From: an uncultured Eubacteriales bacterium
GTDB lineage: Bacteria > Bacillota > Clostridia > Peptostreptococcales > Anaerovoracaceae
Assembly (NCBI GenBank): GCA_902766185.1
Contig: CACXCQ010000046.1
Span: forward strand, 1 to 6,605
Direction of reading: 5' to 3'
Length of the DNA stretch: 6,605 bases
The position numbers were made by a program, and so were the translations under genes. The notes under the pieces are model-generated. The model did no database searches, was not told where the DNA came from, and saw only the letters and a program-made list of their open reading frames with translations. Every line of letters starts with the position of its first letter. Position 1 is the first letter of the stretch. Positions 1-6,230 of the stretch are shown piece after piece.

Positions 1-1739
1 GCCATGATCATGCGGCGGATGGCCGGGATCCTCTCCTCTTCGAAGAACATGTGCTCGGTTCTGCAGAGGCCAATGCCTTCTGCGCCGAAGTCGACCGCCT
101 GCTTCGCGTCACGCGGATTGTCGGCGTTGGTTCTCACCTTCAGGGATCTGATCTCGTCAGCCCATCCCATGATCTTGCCGAAGTCTCCGGACAGTTCCGG
201 CGGAACGGTCTTGACTTCGCCCTTCAGGACTTCACCAGCGGTGCCGTCCAGGGAGATGTAATCGCCTTCCTTGAAGACGTACTCACCGATGCCCAGGGTC
301 TTGCCCGCTTCGTCGACCTTGATCTCGGAGCATCCGGATACGCAGCACTTGCCCATGCCTCTGGCGACGACAGCCGCGTGGGAGGTCATGCCGCCTCTGG
401 CGGTCAGGATACCTTCAGCAGCGACCATGCCGGCCAAGTCTTCCGGAGAAGTTTCCAGTCTGACCAGGATGACCTTGTCGCCGTTTGCCACAGCCGCTTC
501 CGCGTCTGACGCGCTGAAGTAGATCTTGCCGCAGGCCGCGCCCGGGGATGCCGGCAGGCCCTTGGTCAGTTTTTCCGCAGCCTTCAGCTCATCGGGGTCG
601 AACATGGGGTGCAGCAGCTGATCGATCTGACCCGGTTCAATTCTCATGACCGCGTCTTCCTCGCTGATCAGGCCTTCTTCCACCATGTCAACAGCGATCT
701 TCACTGCTGAGGGAGCGGTTCTCTTGCCGTTTCTCGTCTGCAGCATGTACAGTTTGCCTCTCTCGACGGTAAACTCCATATCCTGCATATCCTTGTAGTG
801 TTCCTCCAGCGTGTTGGCGATCTTCACGAAGCTGTCATAGACTTCGGGGAAAGCCTGAGCCATCTCTGCGATGGGCTGGGGTGTACGGATACCGGCAACA
901 ACGTCCTCGCCCTGGGCATTGACCAGGAACTCACCGAAGATCGCCTTCTCGCCGTTGACCGGGCTTCTGGTGAAGGCAACGCCGGTACCGGAGGTGTCGC
1001 CCATGTTTCCGAAGACCATGGACTGAACGTTGACCGCGGTTCCGATGTAATCCGGAATGTCGTTCAGCTGTCTGTACAGGATCGCACGCTCGGTGTTCCA
1101 GGAACGGAATACGGCGGCAACAGCCTCCATCAGCTGATCCTTCGGCTCCTGCGGGAAGGGCTTACCGATCTCGCCTTCGTACATGACCTTGTAAGCTGCG
1201 ATGATCTCCTTCAGATCCTCCGTCTCCAGCTCCACGTCGAAGGTGACGCCCTTCTTTTCTTTCTGTCCGTCGAAGATCTCGTCAAACTTGGACTTGGAAA
1301 TGCCCATGACGACGTCGCCGAACATCTGGATGAATCTTCTGTAGCTGTCATAAGCGAAGCGGGGGTTCCCCGTCAGCGCGGAAAGACCCTCAACCGTTTC
1401 GTCATTCAGTCCCAGGTTCAGAATGGTGTCCATCATACCGGGCATAGAGATCTTGGCGCCGGAACGTACGGAGACCAGCAGCGGGTTGGAAGCTTCGCCG
1501 AACTTCTTTCCGGAGACGCTCTCCAGATCGGCCAGCTTCAGGAAGATATCGTCCACGATATCCTGTCCGATGGTCTGACCTTCTTCGTAGTATCTGGTGC
1601 AGGCTTCCGTCGTAACGGTGAAGCCGAAGGGAACCGGCAGTCCGATATTGGTCATCTCGGCCAGGTTCGCACCTTTACCACCAAGAAGGTCCCGCATGTC
1701 TTTTGAACCTTCGTTGAATGCATAAACAAATTTCTTCAT
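1..1739 (-). CDS. ppdK: Pyruvate, phosphate dikinase, 5' two thirds (3' end outside window)
   Basis: Interconverts ATP + pyruvate + Pi and AMP + PEP + PPi in the cytosol; in anaerobic Clostridia it can serve glycolysis or gluconeogenesis. 579 full codons are visible of a family length near 875. The N-terminal nucleotide-binding domain (about 1-340) has GGKG with Lys22, SVRSGAK with Arg92, and LQTR with Gln334/Arg336. The swivelling phosphohistidine domain (about 385-510) has GGMTSHAAVVARG, with Thr452 and catalytic His454. The PEP/pyruvate barrel begins near 520 and includes GIGLCRTEH with Arg560. Numbering matches the Clostridium symbiosum enzyme (Lys22, Arg92), with a one-residue shift later (His455, Arg561), as recalled. 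No frameshift or stop is seen. The start ATG at 1739 gives the expected MKKFVYAFNEG N-terminus and has a strong ribosome binding site. Arginine codons are mostly AGA/CGT, unlike era. It follows glyS after 123 bp. Confidence 0.97.
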   Translation of the reverse strand, partial: MKKFVYAFNEGSKDMRDLLGGKGANLAEMTNIGLPVPFGFTVTTEACTRYYEEGQTIGQDIVDDIFLKLADLESVSGKKFGEASNPLLVSVRSGAKISMPGMMDTILNLGLNDETVEGLSALTGNPRFAYDSYRRFIQMFGDVVMGISKSKFDEIFDGQKEKKGVTFDVELETEDLKEIIAAYKVMYEGEIGKPFPQEPKDQLMEAVAAVFRSWNTERAILYRQLNDIPDYIGTAVNVQSMVFGNMGDTSGTGVAFTRSPVNGEKAIFGEFLVNAQGEDVVAGIRTPQPIAEMAQAFPEVYDSFVKIANTLEEHYKDMQDMEFTVERGKLYMLQTRNGKRTAPSAVKIAVDMVEEGLISEEDAVMRIEPGQIDQLLHPMFDPDELKAAEKLTKGLPASPGAACGKIYFSASDAEAAVANGDKVILVRLETSPEDLAGMVAAEGILTARGGMTSHAAVVARGMGKCCVSGCSEIKVDEAGKTLGIGEYVFKEGDYISLDGTAGEVLKGEVKTVPPELSGDFGKIMGWADEIRSLKVRTNADNPRDAKQAVDFGAEGIGLCRTEHMFFEEERIPAIRRMIM

Positions 1740-1746
1740 TTTTTCG

Positions 1747-1752
1747 CTCCTT
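1747..1752 (-). promoter_or_regulatory. Ribosome binding site of ppdK
   Basis: AAGGAG on the minus strand, 7 bases before the ppdK ATG: a near-ideal sequence and spacing that fixes the start at 1739. Its first bases fall in the short inverted repeat CTTAA-AGA-TTAAG (1750-1762). Confidence 0.85.
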
Positions 1753-1765
1753 AATCTTTAAGTTA

Positions 1766-1796
1766 AATATATCTCAGGCTGCCCGCCCGGTTTGAC
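1766..1796 (-). promoter_or_regulatory. Candidate sigma-A promoter for ppdK
   Basis: On the minus strand TATATT (1766-1771) matches the -10 consensus at 5 of 6 positions. It lies in an A/T-rich patch that stands out from its G/C-rich surroundings. The best -35 candidate is GTCAAA (1791-1796), a poor match at a long spacing of 19 bases. Transcription would start near 1759, leaving a leader of about 20 bases that still includes the ribosome binding site. The separate promoter is inferred from the gap and the distinct codon use of ppdK; the -35 element is weak. Confidence 0.35.
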
Positions 1797-1826
1797 GGAC
1801 CGCCCTGTGATCATGTGATTCTTCGG

Positions 1827-1851
1827 CTGCCGGTCATAAATGATCCGGCAG
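1827..1851 (-). terminator. GC-rich hairpin after glyS, possible weak terminator
   Basis: Read on the minus strand, CTGCCGG and CCGGCAG form a perfect 7-bp stem around an 11-base interior; TCA/TGA inside can add three pairs past a bulged A. The stem begins 11 bases after the glyS stop codon, where an operon end would be expected. No run of T follows it (the next bases are CCGAAGAATC), so it is not a canonical intrinsic terminator. It could be an inefficient terminator, a 3'-end stabiliser, or chance. Confidence 0.35.
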
Positions 1852-1862
1852 GCCCCGCCGCG

Positions 1863-3263
1863 CTAGAACTGCAGCCGCTCCTCGATGTAGGCCCGGACCT
1901 CAGCGACGGGAACACGGACCTGATCCATGGTATCCCGGTCACGGATGGTCACGCAGCCATCCTCCTGGGTATCGAAGTCCACGCAGATGGAGAACGGTGT
2001 TCCGATCTCATCCTCTCTGCGGTAGCGCTTGCCGATGGATCCCGCTTCATCGTAATCCACCACGAAATGCTTCGCCAGTTCCTCGTAGATGGGCTGTGCC
2101 ACAGGACCCAGCTTCTTGCTGAGGGGCAGCACCGCCGCCTTGAAGGGCGCCAGTGCCGGATGCAGGCGGAGCACCTTGCGGATGTCCTCCTTGCCCTTGC
2201 TGTCCGTAAGCACCTCTTCGTCGTAGGCGTCCACCAGGAAGGCCAGCAGCATACGCTCCACACCCACCGAGGGTTCGATGCAGTAGGGAACGTACTTCTC
2301 GTTGGTCTCCGGATCCAGATAGCTCATGTCCTGACCGGAGTGATTCTGGTGGGCCATCAGGTCGAAGTCCGTCCTGGAGGCGACGCCCCACAGCTCTCCC
2401 CATCCGAAGGGGAACAGATACTCGATATCCGTGGTGGCGTTGCTGTAGTGGGACAGCTCTTCAGGATCGTGATCCCTCAGCTTGATGTGCTCTTCCTTGA
2501 TCCCGAGGGACTTCAGGAAGTTCGCGCAGTAATCCTTCCAGTAGGCGAACCATTCCAGCTCCGTTCCGGGTTTGCAGAAAAATTCCAGCTCCATCTGCTC
2601 GAACTCTCTGGTCCGGAAGATGAAGTTGCCCGGGGTGATCTCGTTACGGAAGGACTTGCCTACCTGAGCGATACCAAAGGGGATCTTCTTGCGCGCAGTC
2701 CGCTGAACGCTCTTGAAGTTCACGAAGATGCCCTGAGCCGTCTCCGGCCGCAGATAGATCTCCGCCTTGGAGTCTTCCGTCACGCCCTGGAATGTCTTGA
2801 ACATCAGGTTGAACTGGCGGATGCCGGTGAAATCCGACTTGCCGCAGTCCGGACAGGGGATCTGCTTTTCCGCGATGAAGTTCTCCATCTTCTCGTTGGA
2901 CCAGCCGTCCACCACTTCTTCGATGCCCTGCTCCTTCAGATATCCCTCGATCAGCTGATCGGCGCGGAATCTGGACTTGCATGCCTTGCAGTCGATCAGG
3001 GGATCCGCGAATCCGCCCACGTGACCGGAGGCCACCCATGTTTCAGGGTTCATCAGGATCGCGGCGTCCAGGCCCACGTTGTACTTCGACTCATGGACGA
3101 ACTTCTTTCGCCATGCGTCCTTGATATTGTTCTTCAGTTCCACCCCAAGCGGGCCGTAATCCCAAGTGTTGGCCAGTCCCCCGTAGATCTCGGATCCCGG
3201 GAAAATGAACCCTCTGTTCTTGGCCAGGGCGGTGATTTTTTCCATTGTGATCTCTGTCGTCAT
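1863..3263 (-). CDS. glyS: Glycine--tRNA ligase, dimeric single-chain type
   Basis: Charges tRNA-Gly with glycine using ATP. The 466-residue length fits the homodimeric class II enzyme (GlyQS), not the alpha/beta tetramer. The N-terminus has [13 protein letters not shown] then [18 protein letters not shown], a family signature. Two cysteine pairs (Cys92/Cys95 and Cys137/Cys140) look like a zinc-binding insertion. [10 protein letters not shown] (171-180) is a glycine-site signature, motif 2 is FRNE (205-208) followed by [11 protein letters not shown], and motif 3 is GVERM (334-338). The anticodon-binding domain fills about 370-466. I chose the ATG at 3263 because homologues, as recalled, carry a short lead before MEK; its ribosome binding site is weak (ACAGG) and an internal ATG at codon 7 is possible. 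It lies 21 bases after the DUF4342-type gene, with no room for a T-box. Confidence 0.97.
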   Translation of the reverse strand: MTTEITMEKITALAKNRGFIFPGSEIYGGLANTWDYGPLGVELKNNIKDAWRKKFVHESKYNVGLDAAILMNPETWVASGHVGGFADPLIDCKACKSRFRADQLIEGYLKEQGIEEVVDGWSNEKMENFIAEKQIPCPDCGKSDFTGIRQFNLMFKTFQGVTEDSKAEIYLRPETAQGIFVNFKSVQRTARKKIPFGIAQVGKSFRNEITPGNFIFRTREFEQMELEFFCKPGTELEWFAYWKDYCANFLKSLGIKEEHIKLRDHDPEELSHYSNATTDIEYLFPFGWGELWGVASRTDFDLMAHQNHSGQDMSYLDPETNEKYVPYCIEPSVGVERMLLAFLVDAYDEEVLTDSKGKEDIRKVLRLHPALAPFKAAVLPLSKKLGPVAQPIYEELAKHFVVDYDEAGSIGKRYRREDEIGTPFSICVDFDTQEDGCVTIRDRDTMDQVRVPVAEVRAYIEERLQF

Positions 3264-3284
3264 ATACCTGTCATCAGGACGGGA

Positions 3285-4121
3285 TTATTCCTCGTCCTCA
3301 ACTGCCTCCTTCACCTCTTCTGCTTCTTCTGCCACTTCTTCAACGGCTTCCTCGGCAGCCTCTTCAACAGCTTCCTCGGCTTCCTCGACGGCTTCTTCAG
3401 CTTCCTCAGCAGCGTCCTCTGCCTTCTTGATGAAGCCCTCTGCCTTATCCTTCGCCTTGTCCGCCAGATCCTCGGCCTTATCCTTCAGGTCGTCAGCAAA
3501 GTCTTCCGCTCTGTCCTTCGCCTTATCCGCGAAACCTTCCGCCTTGTCCTTCAGCTCTCCGGCCTTGTCGACTGCCTTGTCATAGAAGTCGCTCTCCTTG
3601 ACCTTGTCGCCGTATTCATCGGCTAAGCCTTTGCCCTTTTCGACGACCTCGGCGGCCTTTCCCTTGACCTTTTCCGCTGCTTCGCTGCCCTTCTCGGCCA
3701 CGTTGCTGACGGTATCGCTCACCGCGTCGCTGACGTCGATGATGGTTCCGTCGGTCTTTACCACTTCGATGTCGCACTTGAATCCAAAGGCAGCCACTAC
3801 CGCGACGACTGAAGCCAGCGGTGCGATGGCGATGCCCAGAATACCCGCGTTGAGCGGCACGTTCAGGATGGTGTCATCTTCTTTTCTGACCTGGATCCTG
3901 GCAACATTGCCCTTCTTGACCAGCGCCTTCAGCTTCGCGAACAGATCCTGTCCGCGCTCACCGAAGCTGCGCTCCTTCTTGCCGGCGTTCACTGTTTCTT
4001 CGATGTCGATGATCGCATCCACAACGCTGCCGTCATTCTCTTCCAGCGCCTGTTTCGCTTCTGCATAAGTGACGCCTGTTCTGTCCTTGACCAGTTCGAT
4101 TTTTTCCAGAGTAATTTCCAT
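3285..4121 (-). CDS. DUF4342-type protein with UBA-like N-terminus and long repetitive charged tail
   Basis: Function unknown. Of 278 residues, 1-42 resemble the small UBA-like three-helix fold seen in EF-Ts and nascent-chain-associated proteins (LEKIELVKDRTGVTYAEAKQ, then NDGSVVDAI). Residues about 56-130 fit the DUF4342 pattern as I recall it: a basic stretch (LVKKGNVARIQVRK), NVPLNAG, a hydrophobic run at 90-114 that may enter or touch a membrane, then CDIEVVKTDG. There is no signal peptide. Residues 131-278 form a low-complexity helical tail: a Lys/Asp/Ala part with 11-residue repeats (181-235), then a 43-residue Ala/Glu end (236-278) with 24 acidic residues and one lysine. The gene sits 31 bases after recO and 21 before glyS, so is probably co-transcribed with translation genes. 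The tail could mimic LEA, YtxH or apolipoprotein-like proteins without homology. The family call rests on memory of its pattern. Confidence 0.85.
   Translation of the reverse strand: MEITLEKIELVKDRTGVTYAEAKQALEENDGSVVDAIIDIEETVNAGKKERSFGERGQDLFAKLKALVKKGNVARIQVRKEDDTILNVPLNAGILGIAIAPLASVVAVVAAFGFKCDIEVVKTDGTIIDVSDAVSDTVSNVAEKGSEAAEKVKGKAAEVVEKGKGLADEYGDKVKESDFYDKAVDKAGELKDKAEGFADKAKDRAEDFADDLKDKAEDLADKAKDKAEGFIKKAEDAAEEAEEAVEEAEEAVEEAAEEAVEEVAEEAEEVKEAVEDEE
3417..3581 (-). repeat. Five in-register 33-bp units coding 11-residue helical repeats
   Basis: Residues 181-235 of the DUF4342-type protein divide without gaps into DKAVDKAGELK, DKAEGFADKAK, DRAEDFADDLK, DKAEDLADKAK and DKAEGFIKKAE. Ala at position 3 is invariant, positions 1-2 are Asp plus Lys/Arg, position 6 is usually Phe or Leu, and position 11 is Lys/Glu. 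Eleven residues make almost exactly three helical turns, giving one continuous amphipathic face, as in LEA group 3, apolipoprotein and synuclein repeats. The DNA copies differ at many positions, so the periodicity is kept at protein level rather than reflecting recent duplication. Confidence 0.8.
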
Positions 4122-4126
4122 TTAAG

Positions 4127-4137
4127 TCTCCTCCCTT
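4127..4137 (-). promoter_or_regulatory. Ribosome binding site of the DUF4342-type gene
   Basis: AAGGGAGGAGA on the minus strand; its AGGAG core ends 6 bases before the ATG at 4121. The site is strong and supports that start. The A/T-rich bases just upstream (4138-4152) include TATAAG, but I find no convincing -35 partner, so no promoter is called. Confidence 0.8.
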
Positions 4138-4152
4138 ATAAAAAATAACTAT

Positions 4153-4899
4153 TTATACGAGTTTTTCGCTTTTGATATCGGAGATGTCCAGATGATATGC
4201 GGCATAGCTTCTGACCAGCCTTTGCATGACCCGTCCTGTCTCCTCATTCAGAGCGATATTGTCCAGCTTTTTCAGCGGGTTAACAAGGAAATAATTCATC
4301 ACTCTAACTATATCAAATCTATCGCAGGAAATCAACGTACTGTCCGATGGATTTTCACGTTCAGACGCGCAGTCCCGGCAGACGATCCCGCCCTCCTCAA
4401 CGCTGAACGCAAAGGCTGGTTTTGCCTTGCCGCAGCAGACGCAGGTATCCAGCCGGGGGAGCAGTCCCAGGACGTTCAGCATCTTCGTCTGATAAGCCAG
4501 CACCAGTGTCCCGATCCCCTTCTCCCTGTGCTCCAGCACCTGGAAGAACTCGATCAGCAGGTCGAACAGTCGGGGGGCCGGCATCTCCTCCGCCAGCGCC
4601 TTCTCCGTGAACTCCAGAACGTAGGCGCCCTGCATGTACTTGTCCACATCTTCACCGATGCCGTAGAAGCTGCGCAGCACCTCCGCCGAATTGATGTTGT
4701 AGCTGTCCCTGCCTTTGAACAGCTCATACCGCCCGTAGGTGAATGGCCGCAGAGCCAGGGCGCTCTTGCTGCGCCCCTTTTCGCCGATGCTTGTCCCCGC
4801 ACTGATCTTGCCGTATTTTCGGGAAAACAGCAGGATCATGCGCCGGTTGTATGAAGTTTTGATCTGCCGAAGAACGATGCCTTCCGTATCCGTCAGCAT
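4153..4899 (-). CDS. recO: DNA repair protein RecO
   Basis: RecO binds single-stranded DNA and works with RecR (and RecF) to load RecA onto SSB-coated gaps; it also anneals complementary strands. The 248 residues are the usual family length. The N-terminal OB-fold (about 1-80) starts MLTDTEGIVLRQIKTSY and has the typical LLFSRKYGKISAG stretch. A helical domain follows, carrying a four-cysteine zinc site with Cys153/Cys156 (CVCCGK) and Cys174/Cys177 (CRDC). The C-terminal part has RVMNYFLVNPL and ends YHLDISDIKSEKLV, close to the HLD..LKS ending common in the family. It begins 7 bases after the era stop, an arrangement widespread in Firmicutes. The start at 4899 matches the conserved N-terminus. 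Confidence 0.95.
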   Translation of the reverse strand: MLTDTEGIVLRQIKTSYNRRMILLFSRKYGKISAGTSIGEKGRSKSALALRPFTYGRYELFKGRDSYNINSAEVLRSFYGIGEDVDKYMQGAYVLEFTEKALAEEMPAPRLFDLLIEFFQVLEHREKGIGTLVLAYQTKMLNVLGLLPRLDTCVCCGKAKPAFAFSVEEGGIVCRDCASERENPSDSTLISCDRFDIVRVMNYFLVNPLKKLDNIALNEETGRVMQRLVRSYAAYHLDISDIKSEKLV

Positions 4900-4901
4900 G
4901 A

Positions 4902-4908
4902 CTCCCTC
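4902..4908 (-). promoter_or_regulatory. Ribosome binding site of recO overlapping the era stop codon
   Basis: GAGGGAG on the minus strand overlaps the era TGA (4907-4909) and lies 2-4 bases before the recO ATG. Ribosomes finishing era would expose or reuse this site, so translational coupling is likely (inference). Confidence 0.6.
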
Positions 4909-5800
4909 ACCGCTGGTTCTCTCCGTAGCCGAAGTTGGACAGCGCGATATTGCTGTCTCTCCAGTTTTCTCTTACCTTCACCCAGGTCTGCAGGAACACC
5001 TTCGTGCCCAGCAGGGCCTCCAGCTCCTCCCTGGCGCTCTTGCCGATGCCCTTGAGCTTCCGGCCGCCCTTGCCGATGATCATTCCCTTGTGCGATTTTC
5101 GTTCACAGTAGATCACCGCGCCGATCCTGGTCAGATTTTCTTCCTCCTGGAATTCCTCGATCTCCACGGCGACTCCGTGCGGGATCTCGTCCTCCATGTA
5201 CATCAGGATCTTCTCCCGGATGATCTCGCTGGCGATGAACCGCACCGGATCCTCCGTGATCATGTCCTCCGGGAAGAACATCGGGCCTTCCTCCATGCAC
5301 TCCGCAACGCTGCTGATGAGCTGCTCCACGTGTGTCCCCTTCAGGGCGGAGATCCCCAGCACCTGCCGGAAAATCCCCATCTCCTCGTAGGTCCGGTAGA
5401 TCGCTTCGAACTCATCCGGCATCATCTCGTCGATCTTGTTGATCACCAGGAACTTCGGGGTGGCGACATCCTTCAGCAGATCCAGGATGTACCGGTCCCC
5501 GGGCCCCTTCTCCAGCGGGCTGTCCACGATGAAGATGATGGCGTCCACCTCCTGAAAGGTCCCCAGCGCCGCGTCCGTCATGTACTCTCCCAGCTTGTTT
5601 CTGGGCTTATGGATCCCGGGGGTATCGATGAACACCATCTGAAGGCCCTCGTCCATCCGCGTGTATATTCCCCGGATCGTGTTCCGGGTGGTCTGGGGCT
5701 TGTCCGTAGTGATGGCGATCTTTTCCCCGAGGATCGCGTTCAGCAGCGTGGATTTGCCCACGTTCGGCCGTCCAACGATCCCTACAAAACCTGATCTCAT
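4907..5800 (-). CDS. era: GTPase Era
   Basis: Era is a GTP-binding protein that binds near the 3' end of 16S rRNA during small-subunit assembly and associates with the inner face of the membrane. At 297 residues it has the family's full length. The GTPase domain shows G1 GRPNVGKS (10-17), a switch region KPQTTRN (34-40), G3 DTPG (59-62), G4 NKID (121-124) and G5 SAL (151-153). The C-terminal KH RNA-binding domain has GMIIGKGGRKLKGIG (239-253), with the GKGG loop at 243-246. All key residues are intact. It follows cdd by 35 bases and precedes recO by 7. Its partner in 16S processing, ybeY, is two genes upstream. Arginine is mostly CGG (11 of 18 codons). Confidence 0.98.
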   Translation of the reverse strand: MRSGFVGIVGRPNVGKSTLLNAILGEKIAITTDKPQTTRNTIRGIYTRMDEGLQMVFIDTPGIHKPRNKLGEYMTDAALGTFQEVDAIIFIVDSPLEKGPGDRYILDLLKDVATPKFLVINKIDEMMPDEFEAIYRTYEEMGIFRQVLGISALKGTHVEQLISSVAECMEEGPMFFPEDMITEDPVRFIASEIIREKILMYMEDEIPHGVAVEIEEFQEEENLTRIGAVIYCERKSHKGMIIGKGGRKLKGIGKSAREELEALLGTKVFLQTWVKVRENWRDSNIALSNFGYGENQR

Positions 5801-5805
5801 TTCCG

Positions 5806-5810
5806 TCCTT
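5806..5810 (-). promoter_or_regulatory. Ribosome binding site of era
   Basis: AAGGA on the minus strand, 5 bases before the era ATG, inside a purine-rich run (AGAAAGGAAGAAGGA). It supports the start at 5800, which gives the conserved MRSGFVGIVGRPN N-terminus. Confidence 0.65.
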
Positions 5811-5835
5811 CTTCCTTTCTTCTGTACTGCTGTGT

Positions 5836-6228
5836 CTATCTCGGCTCCAGCGCGAAGCCTTCCGGCAAAAGCTGGCTCAGGCTCCTCGCCTGCAGGCTTC
5901 CGTCCTCTGCGGCTGGTCCCGTGATGATCCTGATCTGCGGCGCGAATTCATACATGAACTGGCGGCATATCCCGCAGGGAAGCGATGGCACGTCCCCCGC
6001 GGAGATCGCGATCGCCGCAAACTCCCGCTCTCCTTCAGAGATAGCTTTCACAAAGGCTGTCCGCTCGGCGCAGATGGTCGCGCCGTAGGAGGAATTCTCC
6101 ACGTTGACGCCGGTGTACACCTTGCCCTCCGCAGTGAGCAGGGCCGCCCCCACCCGGAAACCGGAAAAGGGAGCATAGGCGTTTTCGCGCGCTTCCTCCG
6201 CGATCTTATATAATTCTCTGTCGTTCAT
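5836..6228 (-). CDS. cdd: Cytidine deaminase
   Basis: Zinc-dependent hydrolytic deamination of cytidine and deoxycytidine to (deoxy)uridine for pyrimidine salvage. The 130 residues match the small homotetrameric class (Bacillus type), not the longer E. coli enzyme. The substrate-binding motif NVEN (42-45) is present. The catalytic motif CAERTA has zinc ligand Cys53 and proton-shuttle Glu55. PCGICRQ supplies zinc ligands Cys85 and Cys88, the all-cysteine arrangement typical of the tetrameric form. It begins 2 bases after the ybeY stop, and its ribosome binding site lies in the last ybeY codons. A cdd gene upstream of era is common in Firmicutes; here the dgkA gene usually found before it is missing. 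Confidence 0.97.
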   Translation of the reverse strand: MNDRELYKIAEEARENAYAPFSGFRVGAALLTAEGKVYTGVNVENSSYGATICAERTAFVKAISEGEREFAAIAISAGDVPSLPCGICRQFMYEFAPQIRIITGPAAEDGSLQARSLSQLLPEGFALEPR

Positions 6229-6230
6229 CT

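Noticed and set aside
1811..1823. TGATCATGTGATT, a partly palindromic motif in the glyS-ppdK gap, as an operator.
   Set aside because: Short, imperfect, present once, and not matching a regulator site I can name.
3260..3274. A four-codon open frame (ATG ACA GGT ATA TGA) whose stop overlaps the glyS start as ATGA, resembling a leader peptide.
   Set aside because: It has no ribosome binding site, no run of glycine codons and is very short; chance is the simplest explanation.
3288..3581. Low-complexity DNA that could be mistaken for a tandem repeat array or assembly artefact.
   Set aside because: The frame stays open throughout, unit copies differ in codon use, and the pattern is regular at protein level, so it is a real repetitive coding region.
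1815..3626. A 603-codon open frame on the plus strand antisense to glyS and the 3' part of the DUF4342-type gene.
   Set aside because: It lies in exact codon register with both minus-strand genes, so it stays open only because they avoid TTA, CTA and TCA codons. It has no recognisable domain, and the minus-strand genes are unmistakable.
4138..4152. A/T-rich stretch with TATAAG before the DUF4342-type gene as an internal promoter.
   Set aside because: No acceptable -35 hexamer at 16-19 bases upstream; composition alone is not enough.
4739..5794. A 351-codon open frame on the plus strand opposite era.
   Set aside because: Mirror-register shadow of era, whose GTPase and KH motifs are intact. 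Plus-strand open frames opposite ppdK (798-1706) and recO (4192-4854) have the same explanation.
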